Notes under the pieces: model-generated
Told to the model about the DNA's origin: nothing
The model's database searches: none
The model's input: the letters and a program-made list of their open reading frames with translations, nothing else
Position numbers and translations under genes: made by a program
From: Sulfuricurvum sp.
GTDB taxonomy: Bacteria > Campylobacterota > Campylobacteria > Campylobacterales > Sulfurimonadaceae
Assembly: GCF_028710345.1 (NCBI RefSeq)
Contig: NZ_JAQTUH010000006.1
Coordinates: 124,001-188,000, forward strand
Reading direction: 5' to 3'
Length of the DNA stretch: 64,000 nt
In this document: positions 9,915 to 18,244 of the stretch, piece by piece
How the letters are laid out: each line of letters begins with the position of its first letter
How positions within the stretch are numbered: the first letter of the stretch is position 1

Positions 9915-11063
9915 TTAGCGCAATTTTCGAATTCGCATCATAGCCTCTTCGAGTATATCAAGCGGTTTAGAGTAGCAAAAGCGCACCATATTTTTCCCTG
10001 CATCATCGTGATAAAATGCCCGTCCCGGTACCGAAGCAACCCCTGTTTTTTCTAAAATTTCCATCGCTTTTTCAAAATCATCATTACCACGCACACTGCT
10101 CACGTCGCACATGACGTAATAGGCACCCGAAGGGACGCTTGGAATCAGCCCCGCATCACGTAACGCGTTACAAAAGAGGTCACGTTTATGCTCATGGATG
10201 ATAGAGAGTTTCGTGTAATAACCATCGCCTATACTCTCTAATCCAACCGCTGCACCGATCTGTAACGGTGCGGGGGCACAGACATAGATGAGATCGTTGA
10301 GTTGTGCCATCGCTTCGATAACGCTCACGGGTGCTATCGCGTATCCCAATCGCCATCCTGTGATGCTGAACACTTTCGAAAAGCCTGATAGCACGACACA
10401 TCGCTCTCTCAAACTTTTCACACTAAGTGCGGTGATATGGAGTGCATCGCCGTATACAAAGTGCTCATACATCTCATCGGCAAAGACTATCAAATCGTGT
10501 TTTTCGGCAAATTGCCCTATCTCTTCGAGTTCGTCGCGGGTGTAGACTTTACCGCTTGGGTTGGCGGGGTTACAGATAACCATGGCTCTCGTTTTTGGGC
10601 TCACCACTGCTTCGAGGGCTTCCATATCGAGTTTCCATTCAGGTGCTTCGAGACGGACAAAGGTAGAGACAACTCCCAATGATGTCAACGTGGAGCGGTG
10701 ATAACCATAGTAAGGTTCGAACAATATCACCTCATCGAGTGGGTTGAGCAATGCCATACACGCCGTATAAAACGCTCCCGTCGCCCCATCAGAGACCAAT
10801 ACCTGCTCAGGCTGAATCTCAACCTCGTAAAACCGTTTCATTTTAGCGGTTATTGCATTGCGTAATCGTGGTAACCCTTCAGTCGGGGTATAGATATTCA
10901 CCCCATCATTCATCGCCGCATACGCCCCCTCAATCACTTCACGAGGCACTTCGAGATCGCACACCCCTTGCGCCATATTGATTCCATCTAGGGCATTACA
11001 CGCTCGTGTCATCGAGCGGATATGGGATTGTTCTACATGAGAACTTCGTTCACTCAGTCGCAT
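9915..11063 (-). CDS. Class I/II PLP aminotransferase
   Basis: A 382-residue fold-type I aminotransferase. Visible features are NPANPSGKVY with the substrate-binding asparagine, FADEMYEHF, and the PLP lysine K230 in SGFSKVFSITGWRLGY. A C-terminal arginine (MVRFCYSKP) should bind the substrate carboxylate. It resembles the aspartate/aromatic aminotransferase branch; the amino donor cannot be fixed from sequence. It overlaps the upstream lipoprotein gene by 14 bases. Confidence 0.9.
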   Translation of the reverse strand: MRLSERSSHVEQSHIRSMTRACNALDGINMAQGVCDLEVPREVIEGAYAAMNDGVNIYTPTEGLPRLRNAITAKMKRFYEVEIQPEQVLVSDGATGAFYTACMALLNPLDEVILFEPYYGYHRSTLTSLGVVSTFVRLEAPEWKLDMEALEAVVSPKTRAMVICNPANPSGKVYTRDELEEIGQFAEKHDLIVFADEMYEHFVYGDALHITALSVKSLRERCVVLSGFSKVFSITGWRLGYAIAPVSVIEAMAQLNDLIYVCAPAPLQIGAAVGLESIGDGYYTKLSIIHEHKRDLFCNALRDAGLIPSVPSGAYYVMCDVSSVRGNDDFEKAMEILEKTGVASVPGRAFYHDDAGKNMVRFCYSKPLDILEEAMMRIRKLR

Positions 11064-11559
11064 TGTTCTCCTTTACATCTTCGATTCGTATCATTAGATT
11101 GTTCAATCGGTCTTTAAAATAGATCTCTCCCGCTGTCCGTTTATAGACAATATCCATCGCATCGTTACGTATGTATTGATAGATATTGCCACCACAACTC
11201 TCGCGCTTTCCCTCTCCTTTGAATATGTCCATATTTTGGAGGATTCGACGCATCGTATCACTCGGATAAGCAGGATTCAGATACTCTTTGACAAACTTCT
11301 CTTCGCTCATACACCCTGCACTAACACACACATCACTATCCAATGTAATCTTTTCGATAGAGACCCCGGCTGTGAATAACTCCACCTGCACGGCATCGTT
11401 GTCGTAGCGGAGATATCCCATGTCGGAATATTTGATTTTGGGTGTTTTTAGTGTTATTAGCTTGGGTTGACTGATAGTGAAATGGTGTGAGGAACACCCA
11501 CTTATCAGAACCACCAATAGACTAACCCATAGGATAGAGAATTTTTGCATGTACTTCAT
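11050..11559 (-). CDS. Putative lipoprotein, unknown function
   Basis: A 169-residue protein with a lipoprotein signal peptide (hydrophobic stretch, then LISGC with C22). The mature part has four further cysteines (two in CVSAGC, one in ESCGG) and the stretch EYLNPAYPSDTMRRIL; a disulfide-stabilised periplasmic fold is possible. I do not recognise the family with certainty. The start overlaps the aldo/keto reductase gene by 38 bases. A start three codons later (11550) is nearly as good, because neither has a strong ribosome binding site. Confidence 0.7.
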   Translation of the reverse strand: MKYMQKFSILWVSLLVVLISGCSSHHFTISQPKLITLKTPKIKYSDMGYLRYDNDAVQVELFTAGVSIEKITLDSDVCVSAGCMSEEKFVKEYLNPAYPSDTMRRILQNMDIFKGEGKRESCGGNIYQYIRNDAMDIVYKRTAGEIYFKDRLNNLMIRIEDVKENNATE

Positions 11560-12538
11560 CCAATTTTTGTAACACCTCTTGCGATAGGCTCACTTCCATC
11601 GCTGCCAACGAGGGTTCGAGTTGCTCAACCGACGTTGCTCCGATAATCGTTGAAGCGACAAAATCGAACTGTTTGCTCCACGCTATCGCCATTGTTACAG
11701 GATGAAATCCGGCTTCATGGGCAATTTTTAAATACTCTTGCGTAGATGCTAATGTTTTATCGTTCAAAAATCGTGCCGCCATAAGACGCTGACGACGATT
11801 AGGAGAGTTGACGTAATCACTAAAACGCCCTTGTGCAACACTGGATTGATTATACTTTCCACTCAGCACCCCTCCCCCCAACGGTGAATACGGAAGAAGT
11901 GAAATTTTCTCTTCACGGCATAACGCCCCTATCTCAGTTAAATCACGACGATTTAGGAGAGAAAAGTTATTTTGAATCGATTCGAATCGGGCAAGTGTTT
12001 CATATTTACTCACCATGAGCGATTTCATCGTCCCCCGCGCAGTATCGTTTGATGTTCCGATATAACGTACTTTTCCACTTTGCACCAGTGCATCAAACGC
12101 CCTCATCGTCTCCTCTATCGGCACTACCGAATCGGGCCAATGCATCTGATAAAGGTCGATATAATCAGTACCTAACCGTTTTAATGACCCCTCTATCGCT
12201 CGCTCGATATGAAACCGATCACACGCCGTATATCCGTGACGGATTGGGGGGACGAACCACCCAGATGCGGCACCGGCTACTTTGGTTGCGAGGATAACAC
12301 TCTCTCGTGGTTTGGTTTTGAGCCACCGTCCCACCATCTCTTCAGTCAATCCAGATAGCTTCTCCTCTGGTGGGACAGGGTAAAGTTCGGCGGTATCGAA
12401 AAAGTTTACCCCCGCATCATACGCCCTATCCATGATCTTAAAAGCCTCTTTTTCATCGCACTGGCTCCCAAATGTCATTGTCCCCATGCACACAGGAGAT
12501 ACCCGTAAACCACTCCGTCCGATATAACGATATTCCAT
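11522..12538 (-). CDS. Aldo/keto reductase
   Basis: NAD(P)H-dependent aldo/keto reductase of about 338 residues with a TIM-barrel. The catalytic tetrad can be read as D and Y in FFDTAELY, K in LATKV and H in YQMHWPD. It resembles the Tas/YajO-like branch, whose natural substrates are poorly defined. I chose the second in-frame ATG (12538) since AAGAGA precedes it. It appears to be the first gene of the minus-strand run that ends with the AAA+ gene at 4536. Confidence 0.9.
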   Translation of the reverse strand: MEYRYIGRSGLRVSPVCMGTMTFGSQCDEKEAFKIMDRAYDAGVNFFDTAELYPVPPEEKLSGLTEEMVGRWLKTKPRESVILATKVAGAASGWFVPPIRHGYTACDRFHIERAIEGSLKRLGTDYIDLYQMHWPDSVVPIEETMRAFDALVQSGKVRYIGTSNDTARGTMKSLMVSKYETLARFESIQNNFSLLNRRDLTEIGALCREEKISLLPYSPLGGGVLSGKYNQSSVAQGRFSDYVNSPNRRQRLMAARFLNDKTLASTQEYLKIAHEAGFHPVTMAIAWSKQFDFVASTIIGATSVEQLEPSLAAMEVSLSQEVLQKLDEVHAKILYPMG

Positions 12539-12634
12539 AGTTTCTCTTTTCATCAAGTAATCATTTAGTAATTGTATTCTACCGTTTTTAAGCTACAATA
12601 CTTAAAATCATAAATATTAAAACAGGAGTATATA

Positions 12635-12964
12635 ATGTTGGAAATCGTTCGACAAGCTCAAGCACAGTTTATGGAGATAGAGTCTATCCTTAGCTCAAAT
12701 GTTGCTAAAGATCAAAATTATTTCACAATTTTGAGTGAAATGACCGACAAAGCCTACGTAACCATGAATAATGGGATGAGTGAAAGTGCTACCGTGTGCC
12801 ATGAGTGTGCACAACACCGTGACTATCTTTTATCGATGCTTGATTTGCTTGAAGAGTTGAGTGCAGGTAAAGAATTCACATCGGACGATAAAGAACAACT
12901 TGATGCTTTTGCCCAAAAAATCGGTGAGATTCTCTCTAAAATTTCATCCGCACTGGAAGCTTAA
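12635..12964 (+). CDS. Small helical protein, unknown function
   Basis: 109 residues, predicted mostly helical, with a CHEC pair near the middle (VCHECAQHRD) that could bind metal or form a disulfide. There is no signal peptide. AGGAG lies upstream at good spacing, and TACAAT about 40 bases upstream could be a -10. The 3-prime end overlaps the convergent J-domain gene by four bases. I do not recognise a family. Confidence 0.65.
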   Translation: MLEIVRQAQAQFMEIESILSSNVAKDQNYFTILSEMTDKAYVTMNNGMSESATVCHECAQHRDYLLSMLDLLEELSAGKEFTSDDKEQLDAFAQKIGEILSKISSALEA

Positions 12965-13749
12965 CTCGCAGCTCTGAGAGCGTCATACGCCTCTTGGAGG
13001 AGTTTAAATTTTTCAGTATATCGATTGACTACTTCAGGACTTTGAGTGCTGACGCTGTCGGGATGGTATTTTTTTGCCAACTGCCGATAGCGTTTTTTCA
13101 AATCATGAGGTTTACTCCCCATCGGCAGTTCAAAAATCGCATGATAACGGATCATTTTATCCATCTCATCGCTATTAAAACTCCATCCGCTAAATTGTCC
13201 GTATAACTTACTCATAAAATCATCGTCATAGCTGTAATTGATTTGGTAATGAAGTACTTCGCGACGGTTAAGTGCTTTTTCGAGACGCGTTTTTGCCGAC
13301 ATGGAACTTACATCGATATAAATTTGGTTTGACGTACTACTGAGAACCAACGAAGAGAGTTGTTGTTTGAGATAGCGCATAACCCAGCGATTATCACTCA
13401 AAAAAGTGATTTTAACGCGACTCGGGCCAAAGGCATACAACTCTACGTCAACTTTTTCACTCTGTCGATACGGCATCTCTATGCGTACCGCAGCGGTACG
13501 ACATTTTTTGAGGGAACGACGATAAAAATGGCTGTTAAGATCATGTGCTTTGGTGTAACGATCACTTAAAGAGTCTAAAAATTCCTCTTTTTGCTCTGAT
13601 GATGCGTCACTGTTGAGTACCAATACTCCATTATCCAAGAAAAGGGTATTTTGTATATGATGATCGAAAAACTCTTCCATCCACGGCTCTTCGAGGGTTG
13701 TATTTTCCCCTTGAACAAAGATAGCGTTGTTGCGTAAAACGACTCTCAC
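12961..13749 (-). CDS. J-domain (DnaJ-like) protein
   Basis: A 262-residue protein whose last 60 residues form a J-domain: the KKRYRQLAKKYHPD helix-loop with the essential HPD at 229-231, which stimulates Hsp70 ATPase. Unlike DnaJ, the J-domain is C-terminal, and there are no G/F-rich or zinc-finger regions. The N-terminal 200 residues are a mixed alpha/beta region without a recognised domain, presumably the client- or location-specific part. It is monocistronic. Confidence 0.85.
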   Translation of the reverse strand: MRVVLRNNAIFVQGENTTLEEPWMEEFFDHHIQNTLFLDNGVLVLNSDASSEQKEEFLDSLSDRYTKAHDLNSHFYRRSLKKCRTAAVRIEMPYRQSEKVDVELYAFGPSRVKITFLSDNRWVMRYLKQQLSSLVLSSTSNQIYIDVSSMSAKTRLEKALNRREVLHYQINYSYDDDFMSKLYGQFSGWSFNSDEMDKMIRYHAIFELPMGSKPHDLKKRYRQLAKKYHPDSVSTQSPEVVNRYTEKFKLLQEAYDALRAAS

Positions 13750-14220
13750 GGATACCCCCCGAAGTAATTATTTACTTCAAGTAAAGCAAAAAGAGTTCCA
13801 AAAAATATTTTTTTCGCAATCAATCTATAATCATCCCTTGTACACTTTCTAACTTTATTAGAGGCTGACCTTACGCACTTTACCAAAAAGAGCGTATAAA
13901 TACCACTGAAATTCTCAAAAACGTAGTTTTTGTAGCTTTAGGGGGTTGCAAGGGACATTTGTCCCTGCCACTAAAACGGATGCATTCGTTTCTATAGACG
14001 GGAGATTTTATGCTCGACCATGATGATGAGGGCAATACATTTTTAGCTATTTAACTTACTATATCTCTCGTAAATCAGCTTTTCCATTACACCTCTCACT
14101 AGCTTTTCAATTTCTCTTTTTTTTCCTAACTTTATTGCTTAGCCATTAAAAATATAGTCATACCACCAAAAAGACACTTTATTTTTCTACAGTTCTCTAT
14201 TCTATCTTCAAGGAGTCTAT
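13750..14220. other. Intergenic region with one hairpin-repeat copy
   Basis: About 470 bases between divergent genes with no convincing ORF. It contains the 79-base repeat at 13913-13991. On the right side, AAGGAG before 14221 is the ccoG ribosome binding site, and TATAGT at 14153-14158 is a weak candidate -10 for ccoG. A 13-codon ORF near 14010 is not supported as a gene. Confidence 0.5.
13913..13991. repeat. Intergenic hairpin repeat, copy A
   Basis: Nearly identical in inverted orientation to 36738-36817. Shared blocks include AGTTTTTGTAGCTTTAGGGG, TTGCAA and CACTAAAACGGATG. The central stem here is GGGAC-ATTT-GTCCC, while the other copy has AGGAC/GTCCT: both bases of the outer pair changed together and pairing is kept. 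Confidence 0.85.
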
Positions 14221-15549
14221 ATGTCTTATGCGACTAAACGATATTGGTTCTATGCCTTTGTCACCCTCTTTATCTTCACCGTTCCGTTTATGAGGGTCAA
14301 TGACAACCACCTTTTGCTTCTCTCATTTGAGAAGCTCCAGTTTCATTTCATGGGATTGGCATACGATGTCAACGAGTTTTACATCATGCCGTTTTTGCTC
14401 ATGTTTCTGTTTATCGGGATTTTTGCCCTCACCTCCATACTTGGTAGAGCGTGGTGCGGATGGGGATGTCCTCAGACAATTTTTCGAACCATTTATCGGG
14501 ATTTGATTCAAGGAACCCTCCTCGATTTGAGAAATAATGCGAACAAACAAAAGCGGATGAATACCTCATCTCTTGAAAATAAGGTCAAAGTCGTTGTCGG
14601 TTTTTTACTCTGGGCACTGATCGCCATAACTGCATCGACCAACTTTATCTGGTACTTCGTCCCTCCCGAAGATTTCTTCACCTACATACAACACCCGCAA
14701 GATCATCTCTTTATTGTTATCTTCATTGCTACAACTGCGGCATTTTTGATTTATGATATTGTCTGGATGCAAGAGAGTTTTTGTACCTATCTATGCCCCT
14801 ATTCACGTATTCAAACCGTACTTTATGATGATAATACCAAACACGTCGTCTATAACACCAATCGAGGCGGTGTGATTTATGCAGAAAATCAAAAACGAAT
14901 TACCGATGTCAAACAGTGGATGGGTTCTGAAGAATGCACCACGTGCGAAGCATGTGTCAAAGTATGCCCTACTCATATCGATATACGAAAAGGGTTGCAG
15001 CTAGAGTGCATCAACTGTCTAGGATGCGCTGATGCTTGTACATCTGTCATGGGTAAACTGGGTAAAAAATCGCTGATCGAGTGGGGAAGTCCAAAATCGG
15101 TTTTACAAAATTTACAAAGTAGTATTTTTTCAAAACGCAACATCATGTATTTTATTGCTATGGCAGGGTCATTGATTTTTGCAGCGGTATTTGCATCGGA
15201 ACAAGAGCGGGTGTTGGTCAATATCAATAAACCAAACGAACTCTACAAAGAGCAAGAGGGTATCGTGAGCAACAACTATATTGTCAATATTCACAATACC
15301 CAAAAACAAACCTATACCTACGATGTCAAAGTGGACGATAAAAACTTCCATATCGATAGCTTTGAAGCGCTACGTCTCAAAACCGACGGTATGCGAAAAC
15401 GGATATTGGTGATCTCTACGAATCAGAATCTATCGCAGTCGGATCGAAGAGACACCGCGTTGAAAGTCAAACTGACTATCTTTGCAAAAGAAGATCCGAA
15501 AATCTCTGTCGACAAAGAGATCTCCTTTATCTATCCGCGAGCTCAGTGA
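14221..15549 (+). CDS. ccoG: Cytochrome c oxidase accessory protein CcoG/FixG/RdxA family
   Basis: A 442-residue membrane ferredoxin-like protein needed for maturation of cbb3-type oxidase, where it takes part in copper handling. It has several transmembrane helices (about 10-30, 52-75, 122-140, 163-182 and 308-325), a CGWGCPQ motif, CTYLCPYSR, and two [4Fe-4S] motifs: C239/C242/C245/C249 and C263/C266/C269/C273. The C-terminal periplasmic part is an Ig-like domain. AAGGAG precedes the start. The oxidase genes themselves are not in this window. The end overlaps the convergent histidine kinase gene by seven bases. Confidence 0.93.
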   Translation: MSYATKRYWFYAFVTLFIFTVPFMRVNDNHLLLLSFEKLQFHFMGLAYDVNEFYIMPFLLMFLFIGIFALTSILGRAWCGWGCPQTIFRTIYRDLIQGTLLDLRNNANKQKRMNTSSLENKVKVVVGFLLWALIAITASTNFIWYFVPPEDFFTYIQHPQDHLFIVIFIATTAAFLIYDIVWMQESFCTYLCPYSRIQTVLYDDNTKHVVYNTNRGGVIYAENQKRITDVKQWMGSEECTTCEACVKVCPTHIDIRKGLQLECINCLGCADACTSVMGKLGKKSLIEWGSPKSVLQNLQSSIFSKRNIMYFIAMAGSLIFAAVFASEQERVLVNINKPNELYKEQEGIVSNNYIVNIHNTQKQTYTYDVKVDDKNFHIDSFEALRLKTDGMRKRILVISTNQNLSQSDRRDTALKVKLTIFAKEDPKISVDKEISFIYPRAQ

Positions 15550-16862
15550 TAGAGCACCATCGAGAGGGTAAACGCGCTCCCCTCTCGAACCTTGCTCTCG
15601 ACCTCTATTTTTCCTCCGAAGCTCTTTTCGATGATCATTTTGCACAAATAGAGCCCGATCCCGCTCCCTTGTGATTTCGTCGTAAAATAGGGGTCAAAAA
15701 TCTTTCCGAGCGTATCGCTTGAAATCCCGCTCCCGTTATCTTCGAGTCTAATCATTGCTTCGCTCCCGTTGCTGTGGCTACGAAGGATGATCTTTGGTTC
15801 ACTCACCCCGCTCAATGCATCCGATGCATTCGAGATCAACGCCAAAAGAACCTGTGAGAGCTCATTCTTTTTTCCAAAAATAGCGATCTCTTCATCACAA
15901 CCAACAACCTCCAATACGATTCCCTTACTCTTCAAATCGGGGGCAATAACAGCAACACTATTGCGGATCGCTTCGGTGAGGGAAAAAGGCTCTTTCGCTT
16001 TGGCAGGGGTATAAAACTCTTTGAAATCATCAATCGTCTTGGATAAAAACTGCAACTGTTCCTGCGCCGAAGCGATTTTCTTATCAAAATATGCATCGTC
16101 TATCGTACGGTTTTCATACCGATTTTTCAAATTCATCAACAGGTAGGAGAGGTTATTGAGGGGTTGACGAAACTGGTGAGTGATATTGGCGATCATCTCA
16201 CCGCTTTTTGCCATTTTGGACTGTTGAAACAACATATTTTGATGATCGAGCGCCTGATTTTTGAAAAGATTGTATTTATACGAAATCGAGATCGTAAACA
16301 ACACCGCTTCCACTGCAAATGCCACCAATACAATATCGATATAGCCGTGTTCAACGTACACCTGTTTGAGCTGAAACACAAACAGCAAAATACATAGCAA
16401 CGACCATCCGATGACATAAACGATCGTCGGTTTAAACCCTGAGCGGAGATTAAATACGATTGAGAGAAACAAAATCGCATACACCACCGTATAGGGAAGA
16501 TATTCAAAAAGGATATAGTGATAAAAGGCGGTCAAAATGACGACATTGAGCAAAAGGGTATTGATCACCAACTCTTTAAAATTAGCAATCTTTGGAATCA
16601 AATTTCCCTCATGAAACGTTATCGCAAAGATAACGGCACTTAGCGTTGCTAGCAGAAGAAAAATCTCCTGCACAAAAGGAGCAAGAGCGAAAAGATGACT
16701 ATAGGCGCTGATATATCCCAGAGAGAAAACCTGCATGGCGCAATAGCTGATATACATGATCTCTTTGGAGTAGACATAGCGCACAAGCGTATAGACGATA
16801 CTCATCAGCAAAATGCCGAACGTTGCGCCGTAGGCTAAGTGGGTGAACGCTTCAGCACTCAA
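15543..16862 (-). CDS. Membrane sensor histidine kinase
   Basis: A 439-residue kinase. The first 200 residues form about seven hydrophobic helices, resembling the 7TMR-DISM type of input domain. The phosphoacceptor is H229 (ITHQFRQPLNN), followed by the N box (LISNASDAL, N345), G1 (EDNGSGIS), F box (FDPYFTT) and G2 (GSGIGLYL). It should autophosphorylate and transfer to the response regulator whose gene overlaps it by 11 bases upstream. The signal is unknown; proximity to ccoG is suggestive only. Confidence 0.9.
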   Translation of the reverse strand: MSAEAFTHLAYGATFGILLMSIVYTLVRYVYSKEIMYISYCAMQVFSLGYISAYSHLFALAPFVQEIFLLLATLSAVIFAITFHEGNLIPKIANFKELVINTLLLNVVILTAFYHYILFEYLPYTVVYAILFLSIVFNLRSGFKPTIVYVIGWSLLCILLFVFQLKQVYVEHGYIDIVLVAFAVEAVLFTISISYKYNLFKNQALDHQNMLFQQSKMAKSGEMIANITHQFRQPLNNLSYLLMNLKNRYENRTIDDAYFDKKIASAQEQLQFLSKTIDDFKEFYTPAKAKEPFSLTEAIRNSVAVIAPDLKSKGIVLEVVGCDEEIAIFGKKNELSQVLLALISNASDALSGVSEPKIILRSHSNGSEAMIRLEDNGSGISSDTLGKIFDPYFTTKSQGSGIGLYLCKMIIEKSFGGKIEVESKVREGSAFTLSMVLYH

Positions 16863-17532
16863 TTTTGTACCCTGTCCCTGAGAGGTTGGAAATGAGATTT
16901 GCAGGGAGTTTTGCCTTGAGATTTTTCATCAGGGTTTTAAGGGCATCGCTACTCATGGCACTCTCTCGCCAAACATGGTTTTCGATCTCGCTATAGGTGA
17001 CATAGCGGTTTTTATATTTGAGGAGCAGGCTCAACATTTGAAGTTCTTTCGTCCGTAAAGCAACAACGTCACCATCACGTACAAGGGTCTGATTGTACGT
17101 GTCAAAATAGGTGTTATCCGGAAGGTTGATGATATTCGAATCTTTATGATGGATGCTTTCGATACATTGATGCAACGCTTCTTTAAAAGCGCTCTCCTGC
17201 ACCGGTTTAATGAGGTATTTGACTAACTGCAACTCTATGGCCTGAAGAAGATACGTCGTGTCACTGTACGCGCTAATGACAATAATTTGAGTCTCTTTAT
17301 TCTCTTTACGGATTTGTTTAATAAACTCTAAACCGTTGAGTTTAGGCATCTGAATATCCGTAATGATGATTTCGGGATGAACCTCCCGATAGAGTTTTAA
17401 TCCTTCAAAAGCATCCGAAGCGGCATGAACATGATCGAAGTAGTTTTCGAGGTACTCGATACCGTTTTCACGCGCGACATCATCGTCTTCGACATATAAA
17501 ACGTGAAGATTTTTTGTGGCTAACTTTTCCAT
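16852..17532 (-). CDS. Response regulator, OmpR-like DNA-binding type
   Basis: 226 residues. The receiver domain has the acidic pocket E15-D16, phosphoacceptor D59 (TDIQMPKLNG) and K109 (LIKP). The C-terminal half (about 150-226) is a winged helix of the OmpR/PhoB type (TKELQMLSLLLK, then GTGYKI). It is the partner of the kinase encoded immediately downstream. Target genes cannot be identified from this window. Confidence 0.9.
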   Translation of the reverse strand: MEKLATKNLHVLYVEDDDVARENGIEYLENYFDHVHAASDAFEGLKLYREVHPEIIITDIQMPKLNGLEFIKQIRKENKETQIIVISAYSDTTYLLQAIELQLVKYLIKPVQESAFKEALHQCIESIHHKDSNIINLPDNTYFDTYNQTLVRDGDVVALRTKELQMLSLLLKYKNRYVTYSEIENHVWRESAMSSDALKTLMKNLKAKLPANLISNLSGTGYKIEC

Positions 17533-17571
17533 ATCGTTATTGCTTTACAATCTATGATTGGCGATCACGGA

Positions 17572-17883
17572 CTAATACCCCTGAATCATAAAATCATAAG
17601 CACCCAATAGGATACTTCGATCTTTTTCAAGATTTCCAATAACACTACCGTATTCATTGATCGGATACGATGCCATCAAATGAAACATCACCATGTAGTT
17701 TTTACCATTAACTTCGATCATAGGGGTAAAGGGTAAACTTTTATACTGTTTCGGAGATACAGCTAACGGCACGGTTAGCCTTGTATTCAGATCACCTAAA
17801 ATATCGGATTGAATATCTAAAAGAAACGGATACATTTCATTGGTTTGCGTGTTTTGGTTCTCATACAAATCAAACTGTGCCAT
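17572..17883 (-). CDS. ccdB: CcdB-family toxin
   Basis: A 103-residue CcdB-like toxin. The N-terminus AQFDLYENQN, the stretch PFLLDIQSDIL, and LNTRLTVPL match the family, which poisons DNA gyrase in the plasmid-borne F prototype. The start ATG shares one base with the ccdA stop (TGATG), the normal antitoxin-first order. The C-terminus ends IQGY, not the WGI-type end of F CcdB, so gyrase as target is an inference. I preferred this ATG to a TTG one codon upstream. Confidence 0.85.
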   Translation of the reverse strand: MAQFDLYENQNTQTNEMYPFLLDIQSDILGDLNTRLTVPLAVSPKQYKSLPFTPMIEVNGKNYMVMFHLMASYPINEYGSVIGNLEKDRSILLGAYDFMIQGY

Positions 17884-18173
17884 CAAAAAGCTCTATATTC
17901 TGAGGCAAATACGCCCGATTTCACCGTAAAATCGTTCAACGCTTCAATCGCTTCTTTGTTTTCCGCACGCCAACGCTCAGCTTTTTGCTCTCGTTCATAT
18001 CGTATTTCAAACGTTTTGAGACGTTCAAGTCGCTCAGCATCGATAATAGAGAGCGTTCGAGCTTTTTGGTTTTTTGGTTTGATTTTAACGATAATCTCAC
18101 CCATCGCATCGAGCATTTCCCCCACAACATCCGCTTTTAAATGGCTAAATGTACCGAAAGATACTGTTTCCAT
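17883..18173 (-). CDS. ccdA: CcdA-family antitoxin
   Basis: A 96-residue antitoxin. Its C-terminus, WRAENKEAIEALNDFTVKSG then FASEYRAF, is the classic CcdA toxin-binding tail. The N-terminal half has no clear ribbon-helix-helix motif like F CcdA, but should dimerise and bind DNA. I chose the ATG at 18173, preceded by AAAGGAG; the ORF can be read 34 codons further upstream, through the operator, which is unlikely. It is transcribed with ccdB. Confidence 0.85.
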   Translation of the reverse strand: METVSFGTFSHLKADVVGEMLDAMGEIIVKIKPKNQKARTLSIIDAERLERLKTFEIRYEREQKAERWRAENKEAIEALNDFTVKSGVFASEYRAF

Positions 18174-18197
18174 TTTAGCACTCCTTTGTCGATAAAA

Positions 18198-18221
18198 TAT
18201 CGATAATTTATCGATAGTATA
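18198..18221 (-). promoter_or_regulatory. ccdAB operator and -10 element
   Basis: 18198-18216 is a perfect palindrome, TATCGATAA-T-TTATCGATA, and a third half-copy (GTCGATAAAA) follows toward ccdA. On the minus strand the -10 TATACT occupies 18216-18221 and abuts the palindrome, so a repressor bound there would cover the transcription start. This fits the autoregulation known for CcdA/CcdB-type pairs. Confidence 0.7.
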
Positions 18222-18244
18222 GCATGAGAAATAATGTATAGAGT

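Noticed and set aside
14010-14055. 13-codon ORF near 14010
   Set aside because: Too short, without ribosome binding site or homology.
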